Source: Orientallactaga sibirica
Taxonomy: Eukaryota > Chordata > Mammalia > Rodentia > Dipodidae
DNA: 64,000 nucleotides
Reading direction: 5' to 3'
Assembly: GCA_036365145.1 (NCBI GenBank)
Contig: JAEOAD010000888.1
Span: 1,711,001 to 1,775,000 of the forward strand
Positions 50,331 through 56,117 of the stretch are shown one piece after another. The notes under the pieces were generated by a model, which was not told where the DNA came from, searched no databases, and saw only the letters and a list, made by a program, of their open reading frames with translations. The translations under genes and the position numbers were made by a program. The stretch's first letter is position 1. Each line of letters begins with the position of its first letter.

Positions 50331-53300
50331 TGTGTGCACATGTGCTTGTTTGTGTGTTTAATAAATACACGCTGAAGGGATGTCTAGAGACATGAATAGC
50401 TTTCTATCTTTCTTATAACTGGTCTACATAACAAACAGCAGGATCTAGGGAAGGAAGGAGGCAGCAGTACCTTCAACCTTGCCGAGCACCTGGATCAGAC
50501 CTAGCCCGGGTAAGTGAACACATCTTCCAAAATGTAAGGTCTGCCTCCGAAACTAGTCAGGAAAGGACAGTGCATGAAAGACAGTGGGAGAGAGACAGAC
50601 AGACAGAGATAGAGGGGGAGGAAGGGAGAAACAGAAGGATTGAGAGAAAGGGAGAAGGAGATGGAGGTGAAAATAAAGACATGTAAAAAAGAAAGGAAGG
50701 GGAAGAGAGAGGTAAAGAGATTGAGAGAATTATAGAGACAGAAAGATGGAGAGAAAGCTGGGCATGGTGGTGCACACCTTTAACCCCAGCATTCAAGAGG
50801 CTGAGGTAGGACAATGGATTGTCAAGAGTTTGAGGCTGGTCTAGGGCTATAGAGTGAGTTAGAGAGATGGGTAGAGAAAGGGAGATGGTCTGAGAGATGC
50901 AGAGAGAAAGAGAGATGGAGAAACAGAAATGGCAAGAGAAAGATGGAGTGAGAGGTAGAAACAGGGATGGAGACAGAGATGAAGAAAGGGAGGAAGGAGC
51001 TGGGCATGGTGGCTCACACCTTTAATCCCAGCACTTGGGAGGCAGAGGTAGGAGGATCGTCATGAGTTCGAGGCCACCCTGAGACTACATAGTGAATTCC
51101 AGTCAGCCTGGGCTAGAGCATGACCCTACCCTGAAAAACCAAAACAGAAAAAAGAAGGGAAAAAAAGGGGAGGAAGGAAAAGGGTAAAGGGTGGTGGGAG
51201 AGAAAAAAGAAGTAAATGGGGCATGGGGGGGGGGAGAGAGGGAGAGAGGAAGGAAGCACAAAATGCTTCCCCCCCTCCTCCCAGGAATACTCTTTCTCAG
51301 AGCACATCTGGCAGCCTGGGGCCTGGCTGGCCCTCAAGTGGGTTTCACTGGCTGCTTGTTCTTATCTCTGGTGGTGACCTCCCTTGGCCCTTCTCAGTGG
51401 GGCCAACTCTAGATCACTCCCAGCCCGAGGAGAACTGGTTTCTCAGAGCTCTGGCAGATAACCTCCCTAGGTTGAAAGGAGGGCTCTGCAGAGCTGCAAG
51501 CGTGCCTGCAGCAGCCAGTGCAAGTGCCACGCTAAGAAAACAGTGGCACTTGTTCTGTGACTAGACGTGAAGGTCATGGAAATGCTATTCTCTTACCTCT
51601 ACTCTGAGAGGAACCCAGAGGCTGCGGCAGGAGGGCAGTATGTAACCTTGGAAGGGTCTTGTCACTCACAGCCACTAACATCATAAAGGCAAGAGTGAGC
51701 CAGGACTAGTGGTCCAGGACAATAATTAAGAACTCCAGGGCTGGAGAGATGGCTTAGTGGTTAAGCGCTTGCCTGTGAAGCCTAAGGTCCCCGGTACGAG
51801 GCTTGATTCTCCAGGACCCACAAAAGCCAGATGCACAAGATGGTGCATGCATTTGGAGTTCGTTTGCAGTGGCTGGAGGCCCTGATGCGCCCGTTCTCTG
51901 TCTATCTGCCTCTTTCTCTGTCGCTCTCAAATAAATAAAAATAAACAAAAAATAAAAATAAAGAAAAGAAAAGAAAAGAAAAAGAACTCTAGGGGCTGAA
52001 GCTACAGAACCCAAAGTTCAAAGCCATTTGGAGCTAGAGTTAGTTGAAGGCCAGTCTGAGCAACTTAGCAACTTTCTTCTCAAAATAAAAATTACGAAGG
52101 GGCTGGAGAGACAGCTTAATGGTTAAGGTGCTTGCCGGTGAAGCCTAAGGACTCATGTTTGACTCTCCAGGTCCCATGTAAGCCACACGCATAAGGTGAT
52201 GCAAGCACACAGGTCACACATGTGCACAAGATGATGCACGCATCTGGAGTTCGACTGTAGTGGCTGGAGGCCCTGGCATGCCAATTTTTTCTCTCTCTCT
52301 CTCATAAAAAAAATATACATTAAAAAATTAAGAAGCCAGGCGTGGTGGTGTACGCCTTTAATCCCAGTACGCAGGAAGCAGAGGTAGGCAGGGAGCAGAG
52401 GTAGGAGAATTGCCTTGAGTTTAAGGCCACCCTGAGACTACATAATGAATTCCAGGTCAGCCTGGGCTAAAGTGAGACCCTACCTCGAAAAACCAAACAA
52501 AAAAAAAAATTAAAAAAAAATAAAAAATAGGGCTGGAGAGATGGCTTAGCAGTTAAGGCGCTTGCCTGAAAAGCCAAAGGACCTCGGTTCGATTCCCCAG
52601 GACCCACATAAGCCAGATGCATAAAGTCGTGCATACATCTGGAGTTTGTTTGCAGTGGCTGGAAGCCCTGGTGCACCCTTTCTCTCTCTCTCTCTCTTTC
52701 TCTCTCTCTGCCTCTTTCCCTCTCTCAAATAAATAAATAAAAATCAATTTAAAAAATAAAATAATAAATAAATAAATAAATAAATAAATAATAAATTAAA
52801 AAAATTAAGAAGAAGGCTCAGTGGTAGAGTGCTTGCCTATGTGCATGAGGCCCTAGGTTCAATAATACCCAGTTACTAAGTAACTGACAAGTAAATAAAT
52901 AAACAAATTAGTTAATTAATTAAATAAGCGAGTGTGCTCAAAGTTCACGGAGTACATACATGCTGGGTACTTCAACCAGCTGCTTCCTTCAACAATTGTG
53001 GCAACCTTGTGATTGCTACAGTTCATGTACATTTCCCCCTGTCTTCAGTAACAGGATTCAGATGTAGGTTGGTTTAAACCAGAATTTCGTTCTCCTTGGT
53101 TCAAATCATAGGGACAAAAAACCTGTTCCAATTAAGAGTCACTTTGTGCCAGGCGTGGTGGTGCACACCTTTAATCCCAGCACCTAGGAGGCAGAGGTAG
53201 GAGGATCACTGTGAGTTCTAGGCTACCCTGAGAATATAGTAAATTCCAGGTCAGCCTGGGCTAGAGTGAGACCCTACCTCGAAAAACCAAAGGAAAAAAA

Positions 53301-53749
53301 TAAAAGAGGGCTGGAGAGATGGCTTAGTAGTTAAGGTATTTGCCTGCAAAGCCTAGGGACCCAGGTTCGATTCCCCAGTACCCATGGAAGCCAGATATAC
53401 ATGGTGGTGCATGTGTCTGGAGTTCATTGTGGTGGCAAGAGGTCCTGGTGTGCTGATTCTCTCTATCTGCCTCTTTCTCTCTCTAATAAATAAATAAAAT
53501 AAAATATCTTTTTTAAAAAAAAAAATCCTTCTCGGGCTGGAGAGATGGCTTAGTGGTTAAGGTGTTTGCCTGTGAAGCCTAAGGACCCCAGTTCGATTCT
53601 TTAGGTCCCACGTAAGACAGATGCACAAGGGGGTGCGTGTGTCTGGAGTTCGTTTGCAGTGGCTAGAGGCCCTGGCATGCCCATTCTCACTCTCCCTCTC
53701 TCTCTTTCCCTCTCTCTGTCATAAATAAATAAATAAATAAACAAACAAA

Positions 53750-53780
<31 letters not shown>

Positions 53781-54116
53781 AATCTTAGAAAAAGAAAAAA
53801 GCCAGCCGGGCATGGTGGCACACGCCTTTAATCCTAGCACTCGGGAGGCAGAGGTAGGAGGATCGCCGAGAGTTTGAGGCCACCCTGAGATAACATAGTT
53901 AATTCCAGGTCAGCCTGGACCAGAGTGAGACCCTACCTTGCAAAATCAAAAAAAGAAAAAAAGAAAAAAAAGAAAAGAAGCCAGGCGTGGTGGCGCACGC
54001 CTTTAATCCCAGCACTTGGGAGGCAGAGGTAGGAGGATCGCCATGAGTTCGAGGCCACCCTGAGACTAGTTATTCCAGGTCAGCCTGAGCCAGAGTGAGA
54101 CCCTACCTCGAAAAAC

Positions 54117-54181
<65 letters not shown>

Positions 54182-54461
54182 GAGATAGAATGGAAGAGCC
54201 AAAGGAAGGATATGACCTCTTACTATGCAGCTGCCCAGACAGAAATTGGCCTCGATATCCATGATCTTGCAGTGCCTAGCAATACCTTTGCAAGACCCTC
54301 AAAATAGAAGAGAAAGATGATGTCATCAAATTAGGAGAGAGACTAATGGAGAAAGGGAGGATATGATGGAGACTGGAGTTCTAAAGTGGAATGGGGGGGG
54401 AGGGAAATATCAGGTGGGGTTTTTTTGGTATGTAAGATTAAAAATCAATAAAAATAAAAAA

Positions 54462-54501
<40 letters not shown>

Positions 54502-55123
54502 CTTTCTCTTCTGTTATTCTAGCATGCCCCAACCCAAAGATGGGTAGGGAATATTATACATCATGAAAATGCTATCAGTTAAGAAGGGACAGAAGTGCTG
54601 GAGAGATGGCTTAGCGGTTAAGGCACCTGCCTACTAAGCCTAAGAACGCCAGTTCCAATCTCCAGGTCCCACATTTAGCCAGATGCAAAGTGACGCAATG
54701 CTGCACTTGCCCACAAGGGGGTGCACGCATCTGGAGTTCATTCATAGCGGCTGAGAGGCTGCTGGTGTGCCCATTCTCTATCTGTCTTCCTCTCCCTCTC
54801 TTTGTGTCACTATCCAAAAAAAAACCTAGAGCTGAAATCAGGCATGGTGACACATCCTTTAATCCCAGCACTCAGGAGACAGAGGTCAGAGGATCGTAGT
54901 GAGTCCGAGGCCACCCAGGGACTACATAGTGAATTCTTTGACCCAGCAGTACTTAGGTCTCTGCGAGCAGAAGCAAGATTCATGACCCCTTGATGCCTCA
55001 AAGCCCCAGACCAGCTGCTCACCTGTGCCTAGTCGCATGTTCTGTGGCTATATCCTCAAGATGGAACTCAGCCCAAGGGTCAGGCATGTGCTTGGCCTTC
55101 TCGATAGCATGCTTCCAGGTTTC
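12459..55123 (-). CDS. EEF2K: EEF2K, eukaryotic elongation factor 2 kinase (5' partial; 16 distinct exons, two of them duplicated)
   Basis: Calcium/calmodulin-dependent alpha-kinase that phosphorylates eEF2 on Thr56 and slows translation elongation in the cytosol. Sixteen exons were identified by similarity to the human protein as I remember it, each with AG/GT borders and compatible phase; their coding lengths sum to 1920 bases, 639 residues plus stop. Residue 1 here equals human 83. Visible landmarks, in human numbering: Trp85 of the calmodulin helix, ATP-binding Lys170, zinc ligands His260, His312, Cys314 and Cys318, catalytic Asp274 and Asp284, autophosphorylation Thr348, Ser366 in an RxRxxS motif, the DSGYPS degron, and the C-terminal helical repeats ending in AWAQMEE. 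The N-terminal coding exon is outside the window. Exons 12 and 13 of my numbering (counted from 55 kb) occur twice. The polyadenylation site cannot be placed; an AATAAA lies on this strand at 12159-12164. Confidence 0.96.
12846..13905 (+). repeat. SINE stack in the last EEF2K intron
   Basis: Dip 12846-13024; B1 13036-13202 with a long A tail; an old broken B1 13282-13470 interrupted by T-rich DNA; B1 13482-13641; Dip 13650-13905. Confidence 0.8.
14034..14212 (-). CDS. EEF2K: EEF2K exon o: SEL1-like repeat
   Basis: 179 bases, acceptor CCCTTGGCAAG, donor AGATCAG/GTGGGG. Encodes [20 protein letters not shown] through GLHKDPNRS, the penultimate coding exon. Human has GGYGLEKDPQRSG where this reads [13 protein letters not shown]. 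Confidence 0.95.
14213..16040. other. Intron sequence without recognised repeats
   Basis: Unusually long SINE-poor stretch for this window, between EEF2K exons n and o. No coding frame matches a protein I know. Confidence 0.4.
16048..16455. repeat. (GGCT)n and (CTAT)n microsatellites, Dip and B1 SINEs
   Basis: GGCT repeats at 16050-16080 run straight into CTAT repeats at 16080-16125, the tail end of an inverted Dip at 16126-16316. A diverged inverted B1 follows at 16325-16455. Confidence 0.8.
16586..16665 (+). repeat. ID element
   Basis: GCCAAGGGTATAGCTTAGAG with GTAGAGCACTTACC: tRNA-Ala-derived SINE without the Dip middle part. Confidence 0.65.
16666..17489. other. Intron sequence, nothing recognised
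   Basis: No SINE signatures; open frames here have no similarity I recognise. Confidence 0.35.
17490..17592 (+). repeat. ID element
   Basis: GGGCTGGGGGTGTAGTTCAG to AATAAAAACAAAA; well kept tRNA-like A and B boxes (GGTTCAGTCTC). Confidence 0.7.
17962..18086 (-). CDS. EEF2K: EEF2K exon n: SEL1-like repeat
   Basis: 125 bases, acceptor AACTGACAG, donor CCAGACAG/GTACTG. Encodes [40 protein letters not shown] and D plus two bases of Arg. Confidence 0.95.
18275..18893. repeat. Nested SINEs: Dip split by a long-variant Dip, then a B1
   Basis: An inverted Dip (18275-18340 and 18597-18714) is interrupted by a forward long-variant Dip (18336-18596) with AACTCCAGA at both borders. An inverted B1 at 18755-18893 lies between copies of CCCAGCCCCAACTTTT. 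Confidence 0.8.
18903..19135 (-). repeat. Dip-type SINE
   Basis: Inverted full-length copy, ACAAACAGAGAGAAAGAC tract, ending TGAGCCATCTTCCCAGTCCC. Confidence 0.8.
19190..19545. repeat. Ancient L1 3' region (L1M type)
   Basis: Contains the diverged mammalian L1M motif order: GGCATTGTACAGTAAGTGGC, CTTGTATGGATACACC, TTTTTGGCTATTATGA, GTTTTGTGTGGATATG. Confidence 0.65.
19570..19718 (-). repeat. B1-type SINE
   Basis: Inverted copy ending GTGCTATTGCGCCTGGCTT. Confidence 0.8.
20072..20460 (+). repeat. Dip and B1 SINEs next to the duplication edge
   Basis: Dip at 20072-20255 and B1 at 20271-20460 with an (AAATT)n tail, immediately left of the 2.1-kb tandem duplication. Confidence 0.8.
20474..21300. 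repeat. SINEs of duplication unit 1
   Basis: Forward Dip 20474-20700, forward ID element 20750-20830, inverted Dip 20905-21115, forward B1 21148-21300. An old inverted B1-like piece follows at 21665-21765. Confidence 0.8.
21875..22063 (-). CDS. EEF2K: EEF2K exon m, downstream intact copy
   Basis: 189 bases, phase 0 at both ends. Encodes [20 protein letters not shown] through DVSLE, a SEL1-like helical repeat matching human residues 526-588. Acceptor GTGTGACAG, donor CTGGAG/GTGAGG. This copy keeps the conserved [14 protein letters not shown] stretch and is the functional version. Confidence 0.95.
22232..22366 (-). CDS. EEF2K: EEF2K exon l, downstream copy
   Basis: 135 bases, phase 0 at both ends. 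Encodes [40 protein letters not shown] and SVLGK, leading into the C-terminal helical repeat region. Donor GGGGAAG/GTATGG, acceptor CTCTCCCATCAG. Confidence 0.95.
22596..23415. repeat. SINEs of duplication unit 2
   Basis: Same order as unit 1: Dip 22596-22815, ID 22864-22940, inverted Dip 23020-23228, B1 23261-23415; old B1-like piece at 23777-23878. The Dip head lacks its first bases because the unit starts inside it. Confidence 0.8.
23991..24176 (-). CDS. EEF2K: EEF2K exon m, upstream duplicate copy with compensated frameshift
   Basis: 186 bases against 189 in the other copy. Splice borders are intact. In transcript order one base is lost within the GGRF codons and two more are lost 31 bases further on, so the middle reads [12 protein letters not shown] in place of the conserved [13 protein letters not shown], and the frame then returns at ESAVFHLEH. 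No stop is created. Either an errored assembly duplicate or a decayed exon copy. Confidence 0.7.
24345..24479 (-). CDS. EEF2K: EEF2K exon l, upstream duplicate copy
   Basis: 135 bases, identical to the copy at 22232-22366, with the same acceptor (CTCTCCCATCAG) and donor (GGGGAAG/GTATGG). Encodes [20 protein letters not shown] through KIGKSVLGK, human residues about 481-525, including the PKA-site Ser500 in LPRPSAV. Lies in the second unit of the 2.1-kb tandem duplication; first of the two in transcript order. Confidence 0.75.
24725..25530. repeat. Old B1-like piece, B4/RSINE-like SINE and a B1
   Basis: 24725-24860 inverted old B1-like; 25165-25380 forward B4/RSINE-like (GGCCAGCCAGTCAAGCC, CCCTATCTCAAAAAAG); 25384-25530 forward B1. 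24880-25160 shows nothing recognised. Confidence 0.55.
25548..25880 (+). repeat. L1 3' UTR fragment
   Basis: Forward truncated L1 tail: CCAGGGACCATTGTGGAAGA, GAATGTAAGAGCCAAAGGAA, ending GCCAATAAAAGTTTAAAAT. Same family as 54175-54470 and 56118-56610. Confidence 0.75.
25890..26175 (+). repeat. Two B1-type SINEs
   Basis: 25890-26055 and a shortened copy at 26063-26175 that lacks part of its 5' half. Confidence 0.8.
26570..27265. repeat. Old DNA-transposon-like repeat split by a solo LTR-like element
   Basis: Outer parts at about 26570-26647 and 27004-27265 (AAATCTGAAATCAGAAAT end). The insert at about 26648-27003 begins TTGATGGTTTGAATG, ends CTGATACA and is flanked by AGTGC, as for a MaLR-like solo LTR. 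No viral reading frame is present. Family names uncertain. Confidence 0.5.
27277..27465 (+). repeat. Dip-type SINE
   Basis: Forward diverged copy with head AACTGGGAAGATGGCTCAGC; the CT tract is replaced by (CA)n. Confidence 0.7.
27798..27860 (-). CDS. EEF2K: EEF2K exon k
   Basis: 63 bases, phase 0 at both ends, acceptor CCTTGCAG, donor GGACGG/GTAATA. Encodes [20 protein letters not shown] plus R. The donor is followed by GTAATA rather than GTRAGT, so somewhat weak. Confidence 0.93.
27861..28404. other. Intron, nothing recognised
   Basis: Unique-looking DNA between exons j and k of EEF2K; open frames here continue exon k and are not separate genes. Confidence 0.4.
28405..30305 (-). repeat. 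Nine inverted SINEs in a row
   Basis: B1 28405-28545; Dip 28590-28812, 28813-29044 and 29050-29240; B1 29270-29380; Dip 29400-29625; B1 29640-29798 and 29800-29965; Dip 29967-30197; an old B1-like piece 30200-30305. A TTTTGTTCTTTT motif recurs between members. Confidence 0.8.
30534..30611 (-). CDS. EEF2K: EEF2K exon j: beta-TrCP degron
   Basis: 78 bases, phase 0 at both ends, acceptor TTCTCTGCAG, donor GAACAC/GTAAGC. Encodes [20 protein letters not shown] then PEPREH. The DSGYPS hexapeptide is the known SCF-betaTrCP phosphodegron of this kinase. Confidence 0.95.
30760..30910 (+). repeat. MIR-type SINE
   Basis: GAGGACTCTGGAGCCAAGTT GCCTGGGCTC then TTTCTCTGAGCCTCAGTTTC: the conserved core of the ancient mammalian MIR family. 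Confidence 0.75.
30915..31190. repeat. LTR-like element (unassigned)
   Basis: Resembles the 3' part of MaLR-type LTRs: CTGGCTGAAGGAAGCAGGTC and GAAACTGCGAGCCAAAATAA. Weak assignment. Confidence 0.35.
31193..31850. repeat. Two Dip SINEs and an inverted B1
   Basis: Dip 31193-31402; Dip 31404-31645 of a second long type with a segment AAGGCAAGAACAAGGTCATA inserted; inverted B1 31690-31850. Confidence 0.8.
31876..32385. repeat. RSINE1/B4-type SINE with a B1 in its tail
   Basis: Forward element 31876-32155: ID-like head GGCCTGGGGAGATAGCTCTG, then CATGGGCCAGCCAGCCAGCC. An inverted B1 with a (GTTT)n tail sits at 32160-32346 between copies of ACATACAC. Confidence 0.75.
32647..32714 (-). CDS. EEF2K: EEF2K exon i
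   Basis: 68 bases, acceptor CCCTGCTCAG, donor CACCGG/GTGAGT. Two bases complete His, then [20 protein letters not shown] and HR. Part of the disordered regulatory loop. Confidence 0.94.
32850..33575. repeat. GT-rich minisatellite with alternating 86/76-base spacing, split by a Dip SINE
   Basis: AATGTT of the repeated word recurs at 32965, 33052, 33127, 33357, 33443 and 33520. An inserted forward Dip (about 33140-33350) accounts for the 33127-33357 gap and is flanked by AAGAATGTTCATGTT. Spacing is 87, 75, then 86, 77. Confidence 0.85.
33610..34940. repeat. SINE stack around an inverted B4-like element
   Basis: Inverted B1 33615-33768; inverted B4-like 33775-33960 apparently resuming near 34390-34415; forward B1s 33966-34137 and 34138-34268; (GAAA)n/(GGGA)n 34268-34375; inverted B1s 34430-34575, 34590-34710 and 34790-34935. 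Confidence 0.75.
35295..36060. repeat. Three B1-type SINEs
   Basis: Inverted 35295-35445 and 35495-35650; forward 35908-36060. 35651-35907 holds nothing recognised. Confidence 0.75.
36450..36755 (-). repeat. Two B1-type SINEs
   Basis: Inverted 36450-36590 and 36610-36755. The flanks 36061-36449 and 36756-37065 show no recognised repeat. Confidence 0.75.
37066..37255 (-). CDS. EEF2K: EEF2K exon h: phosphoregulatory loop
   Basis: 190 bases, acceptor GTCTCCAG, donor CCTCC/GTGAG. Encodes [20 protein letters not shown] through SSATPHGHL. Contains Thr348, Ser359, Ser366 (RIRTHS), Ser377 and Ser398 equivalents. Compared with human it lacks four residues near its end (human HSQKLDHL, here HGHL), and the residue three before Ser377 is Leu rather than Arg. 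Confidence 0.95.
37475..37602 (-). CDS. EEF2K: EEF2K exon g: zinc-binding end of kinase domain
   Basis: 128 bases; the first two bases complete Gly, then [20 protein letters not shown] and on to NQNTKLL. The HACNRIC motif holds His312, Cys314 and Cys318 of the structural zinc site. Acceptor CCTGCAG, donor CTGCTG/GTAGG. Only about 240 bases separate it from exon f. Confidence 0.96.
37845..37977 (-). CDS. EEF2K: EEF2K exon f: catalytic core
   Basis: 133 bases, acceptor CCCACCACAG, donor CCTCG/GTAGG. Encodes [20 protein letters not shown] then [10 protein letters not shown] and on to DGNL. Contains zinc ligand His260 and catalytic Asp274 and Asp284 (human numbering). Confidence 0.96.
38160..38380 (-). 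repeat. Dip-type SINE
   Basis: Inverted full-length copy ending TGAGTCTTCTCTCCAGCC. Confidence 0.8.
38390..39317 (-). repeat. B4-like SINE interrupted by two B1s and a Dip
   Basis: Outer element 38390-38622 and 39221-39317 (AACATGGGTGCCAGGGATCA to TCTCTCCAGCCC). Inside are inverted B1s at 38680-38808 and 38820-38948 and an inverted Dip at 38955-39220. Confidence 0.7.
39392..40360 (+). repeat. Three Dip and two B1 SINEs
   Basis: Dip 39392-39600; Dip 39622-39810; B1 39812-39965; B1 39985-40130 (5' end damaged); Dip 40142-40360. All forward. Confidence 0.75.
40535..40684 (-). CDS. EEF2K: EEF2K exon e: kinase domain
   Basis: 150 bases, phase 0 at both ends, acceptor CTTGCACCAG, donor CCTCAG/GTGAG. 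Encodes [20 protein letters not shown] through [10 protein letters not shown] 1.3-kb intronic tandem duplication begins about 90 bases upstream of its acceptor in transcript terms. Confidence 0.96.
40777..43404. repeat. 1314-base direct tandem duplication in an EEF2K intron
   Basis: Unit 1 is 40777-42090 and unit 2 is 42091-43404, equal in length. The junction reads CTACAAT then AGAACTGCTG. Each unit holds a degenerate Dip-type SINE, B1 elements, a truncated inverted Dip and an LTR-like sequence. The units differ by at least seven substitutions (for example GTTCTAGC/GTGCTAGC-type changes at about 41389 and 42702, and GCTGCGTGG/GCTACGTGG) plus a few indels, roughly 99 percent identity. Confidence 0.95.
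40866..42045. repeat. Elements in unit 1 of the 1314-base duplication
   Basis: Diverged forward Dip-type 40866-41010; inverted B1 41062-41200; truncated inverted Dip 41203-41360; inverted B1 41370-41515; diverged Dip-type 41537-41690; LTR-like 41700-42045. Unit 2 repeats them 1314 bases on. Confidence 0.7.
43445..44052 (-). repeat. Dip, B1, Dip
   Basis: Inverted Dip 43445-43662 with a (GA)n tract; inverted B1 43690-43833; inverted Dip 43855-44050. Confidence 0.8.
44053..44674. other. Intron, nothing recognised
   Basis: No SINE signature; frames on both strands give no protein I recognise. Confidence 0.4.
44675..45540 (-). repeat. B1 split by an LTR-like element, then B1 and B4-like SINEs
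   Basis: Inverted B1 44680-44812 resumes at about 45186; the 370-base insert (44813-45185) starts TGTGGTAGTTTGAATATATG and is flanked by GCCAC. A second inverted B1 (45225-45351) is flanked by CCACCATGCCCAGCTTGTCT. An inverted B4-like piece is at 45380-45540. Confidence 0.65.
45559..46740 (+). repeat. Five B1 SINEs and a split B4/RSINE
   Basis: B1 45559-45690, 45700-45845 and 45847-46030; B4-type 46050-46143 plus 46311-46540, interrupted by B1 46144-46310 with AAAAATTGG on both sides; B1 46584-46740. Confidence 0.75.
46815..46900 (+). repeat. ID element
   Basis: GGCTCAGGGGTACAGCACTT to CCCAGCACTGCACAAAAGG, 80 bases from EEF2K exon d. Confidence 0.6.
46980..47151 (-). CDS. EEF2K: EEF2K exon d: ATP-binding lysine
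   Basis: 172 bases, acceptor TTTCTCCCTAG, donor AAGCAG/GTGTGTG. Encodes [20 protein letters not shown] then KRYIEP and so on to HKPPKQ. The Lys of VAKRYIEP is human Lys170, required for ATP binding. Essentially identical to the human segment. Confidence 0.96.
47505..47660 (+). repeat. B1-type SINE
   Basis: GCCGGGTGTGGTGGCATACG to CCTACCTCAAAAGAGCC, between exons c and d. Confidence 0.8.
47708..47745 (-). CDS. EEF2K: EEF2K exon c (38-base microexon)
   Basis: Very short exon coding [12 protein letters not shown] plus AC of the next Thr codon. Acceptor CTGTCTTTCAG, donor GAC/GTAAGTG. The glycine-containing [11 protein letters not shown] segment belongs to the nucleotide-binding lobe. Easily missed by gene finders because of its size. 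Confidence 0.93.
48125..48990 (-). repeat. B1, ID and a B4-like SINE split by a B1
   Basis: Inverted B1 48125-48262; inverted ID 48335-48405; inverted B4-like from about 48500 to 48775 and 48893-48990, interrupted by an inverted B1 (48790-48892) with TATAC and CAATATTT-like words at both edges. Confidence 0.65.
48991..49685. other. Intron with an inverted ID fragment
   Basis: An ID-like piece at about 49303-49365 (GTGCTGCGGATGGATCCAGG). The rest is not recognised. Confidence 0.4.
49686..49746 (-). CDS. EEF2K: EEF2K exon b
   Basis: 61 bases between an acceptor CTCTACAG and donor CACAG/GTAAG. The first base completes the split Arg codon, then [20 protein letters not shown], the start of the alpha-kinase domain. 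The human protein has D for the K in GEWLKDE. Confidence 0.95.
50050..50345. repeat. B1 SINE and (GT)n microsatellite
   Basis: Young-looking forward B1 50050-50205 (GCCGGGCGTGGTGGCGCACG with no early change), then (GT)n at 50280-50338. Confidence 0.85.
50575..51260. repeat. Purine-rich GA tract interrupted by two B1 SINEs
   Basis: Strand-biased A/G sequence of irregular GAGA, GGAAGG and GAGAGATGG words at 50575-50755, 50860-50998 and 51140-51260. B1s lie at 50755-50865 (short) and 50998-51145. Confidence 0.7.
51738..52885 (+). repeat. Dip, Dip, B1, Dip and ID elements
   Basis: Dip 51738-51985; Dip 52097-52325 of the second long type (CACACAGGTCACACATGTGC inserted); B1 52336-52510 with a partial internal duplication (GGCAGGGAGCAGAGGTAGG); Dip 52530-52800; ID 52804-52885. 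Confidence 0.8.
53150..54165 (+). repeat. B1, Dip, Dip, B1, B1 stack with a long A tail
   Basis: B1 53150-53300; Dip 53308-53520; Dip 53534-53790; B1 53806-53975; B1 53981-54165, the last with about 45 uninterrupted A residues, a sign of recent insertion. Confidence 0.85.
54175..54500 (+). repeat. L1 3' UTR fragment
   Basis: GAATGGAAGAGCCAAAGGAA to AAAAATCAATAAAAATAAAA, followed by an A-rich (AAAAG)n tail; the 3' UTR of a 5'-truncated L1. Confidence 0.75.
54596..54935 (+). repeat. Long-variant Dip and truncated B1
   Basis: Dip 54596-54825 (GCAAAGTGACGCAATGCTGC). The B1 at 54835-54935 stops after CTACATAGTGAATTC, about 90 bases from EEF2K exon a. Confidence 0.8.
55023..55123 (-). CDS. EEF2K: EEF2K exon a: calmodulin-binding helix
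   Basis: 101 bases, entered after TTTTGCAG and left at CACAG/GTGAG, phase 0 in and 2 out. Encodes [20 protein letters not shown] onward to HATRH plus two bases of Arg. Trp at the third residue is the calmodulin-anchoring Trp85 of the human enzyme. It is the most 5' coding exon in the window. Confidence 0.95.
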
Positions 55124-55324
55124 CTGCAAAAGGCAAAAGGAGTGTTAGGCTCAGGCAAGGAGCAGCCCAGCTGCCTCTACCCTGCTATGCTTCCTAGGGA
55201 GGACATAGCATCCAAAAGAGAGGATTCCTATTCATGTCTGTGAGAGTCCCAATGTGCTCTCACAGACATGGTCTTCCTGTGAGCAGAAGTGACACATTAA
55301 TTACATAGTTCTTTTTATTATTTT

Positions 55325-55364
55325 TTTAAGTTTTACTTTATTTATTTATTTATTTGAGAGAGTC

Positions 55365-55395
<31 letters not shown>

Positions 55396-55780
55396 CAGAG
55401 AGAATGGGCATGCCAGGGCCTCTAAGCAATTGCAAACGAACTCCAGACATATGTACCACCTTGTGCATCTGGCTTATGTGGGTCCTGGGGAATCAAACCT
55501 GGGTCCTTTGGCTTTGCAGGCAAACACCTTAACTGCTAAACAATCCCTCCAGCCTCCATTTTTATTATCTTAAATGATTGTAGTCTTCTAGTTTTTTTTT
55601 AGAGAGAAAGAAGCAGAGAGAGGGAGAAAGAATGGGCATGCCAGGGCCTCCAGCTGCTGCAAACAAACTCCAAACGCATGTGCCACCTTGTGGATCTGGT
55701 TTACATGGGTCCTGGGGAATGAACCTTGGTCCTTTGGCTTTGCAGGCAAGCACTTTAACCACTAAGCCATCCCTCCAGCC
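55325..55780 (-). repeat. Two Dip-type SINEs
   Basis: Inverted 55325-55557 with an (ACAG)n tract, and 55590-55780. Confidence 0.8.
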
Positions 55781-55824
55781 CAAATGACACTATTCTTCAC
55801 TTGCAGCCAAAGTTGAGAATAAGT

Positions 55825-55905
55825 TACTGGGCTAAGTGATAGAGTGCTTGCTTAACATGCATCAGGCCCTAGGTTCAGCCCCCAGCACCATAAAAGAAGA
55901 AAATA
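55825..55905 (+). repeat. ID element
   Basis: GGGCTAAGTGATAGAGTGCT to CCCAGCACCATAAAAG. Confidence 0.6.
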
Positions 55906-56117
55906 CTTCTTTTCTCCTACACATTTGCAAACATTTTAATGAGTCTAATCATTTTAATTGCCCTCTAAATATTTGTGTTTATGCATATATATTAGTGGCG
56001 TTCTTGCTTATGGTCGGGGAAACATTTTTTTGAAGATGGTGGTGACTACTGGGGAGACTCAAACCTTGTCAAGGTGCTGAGAATACATGAGTGTTAAGTG
56101 CTCAGCACTGAGTGAAA

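Noticed and set aside
50143..50370. Frames made of THTHTH or KKKK-type runs
   Set aside because: Translations of (GT)n, (GA)n or poly-A tracts, not proteins.
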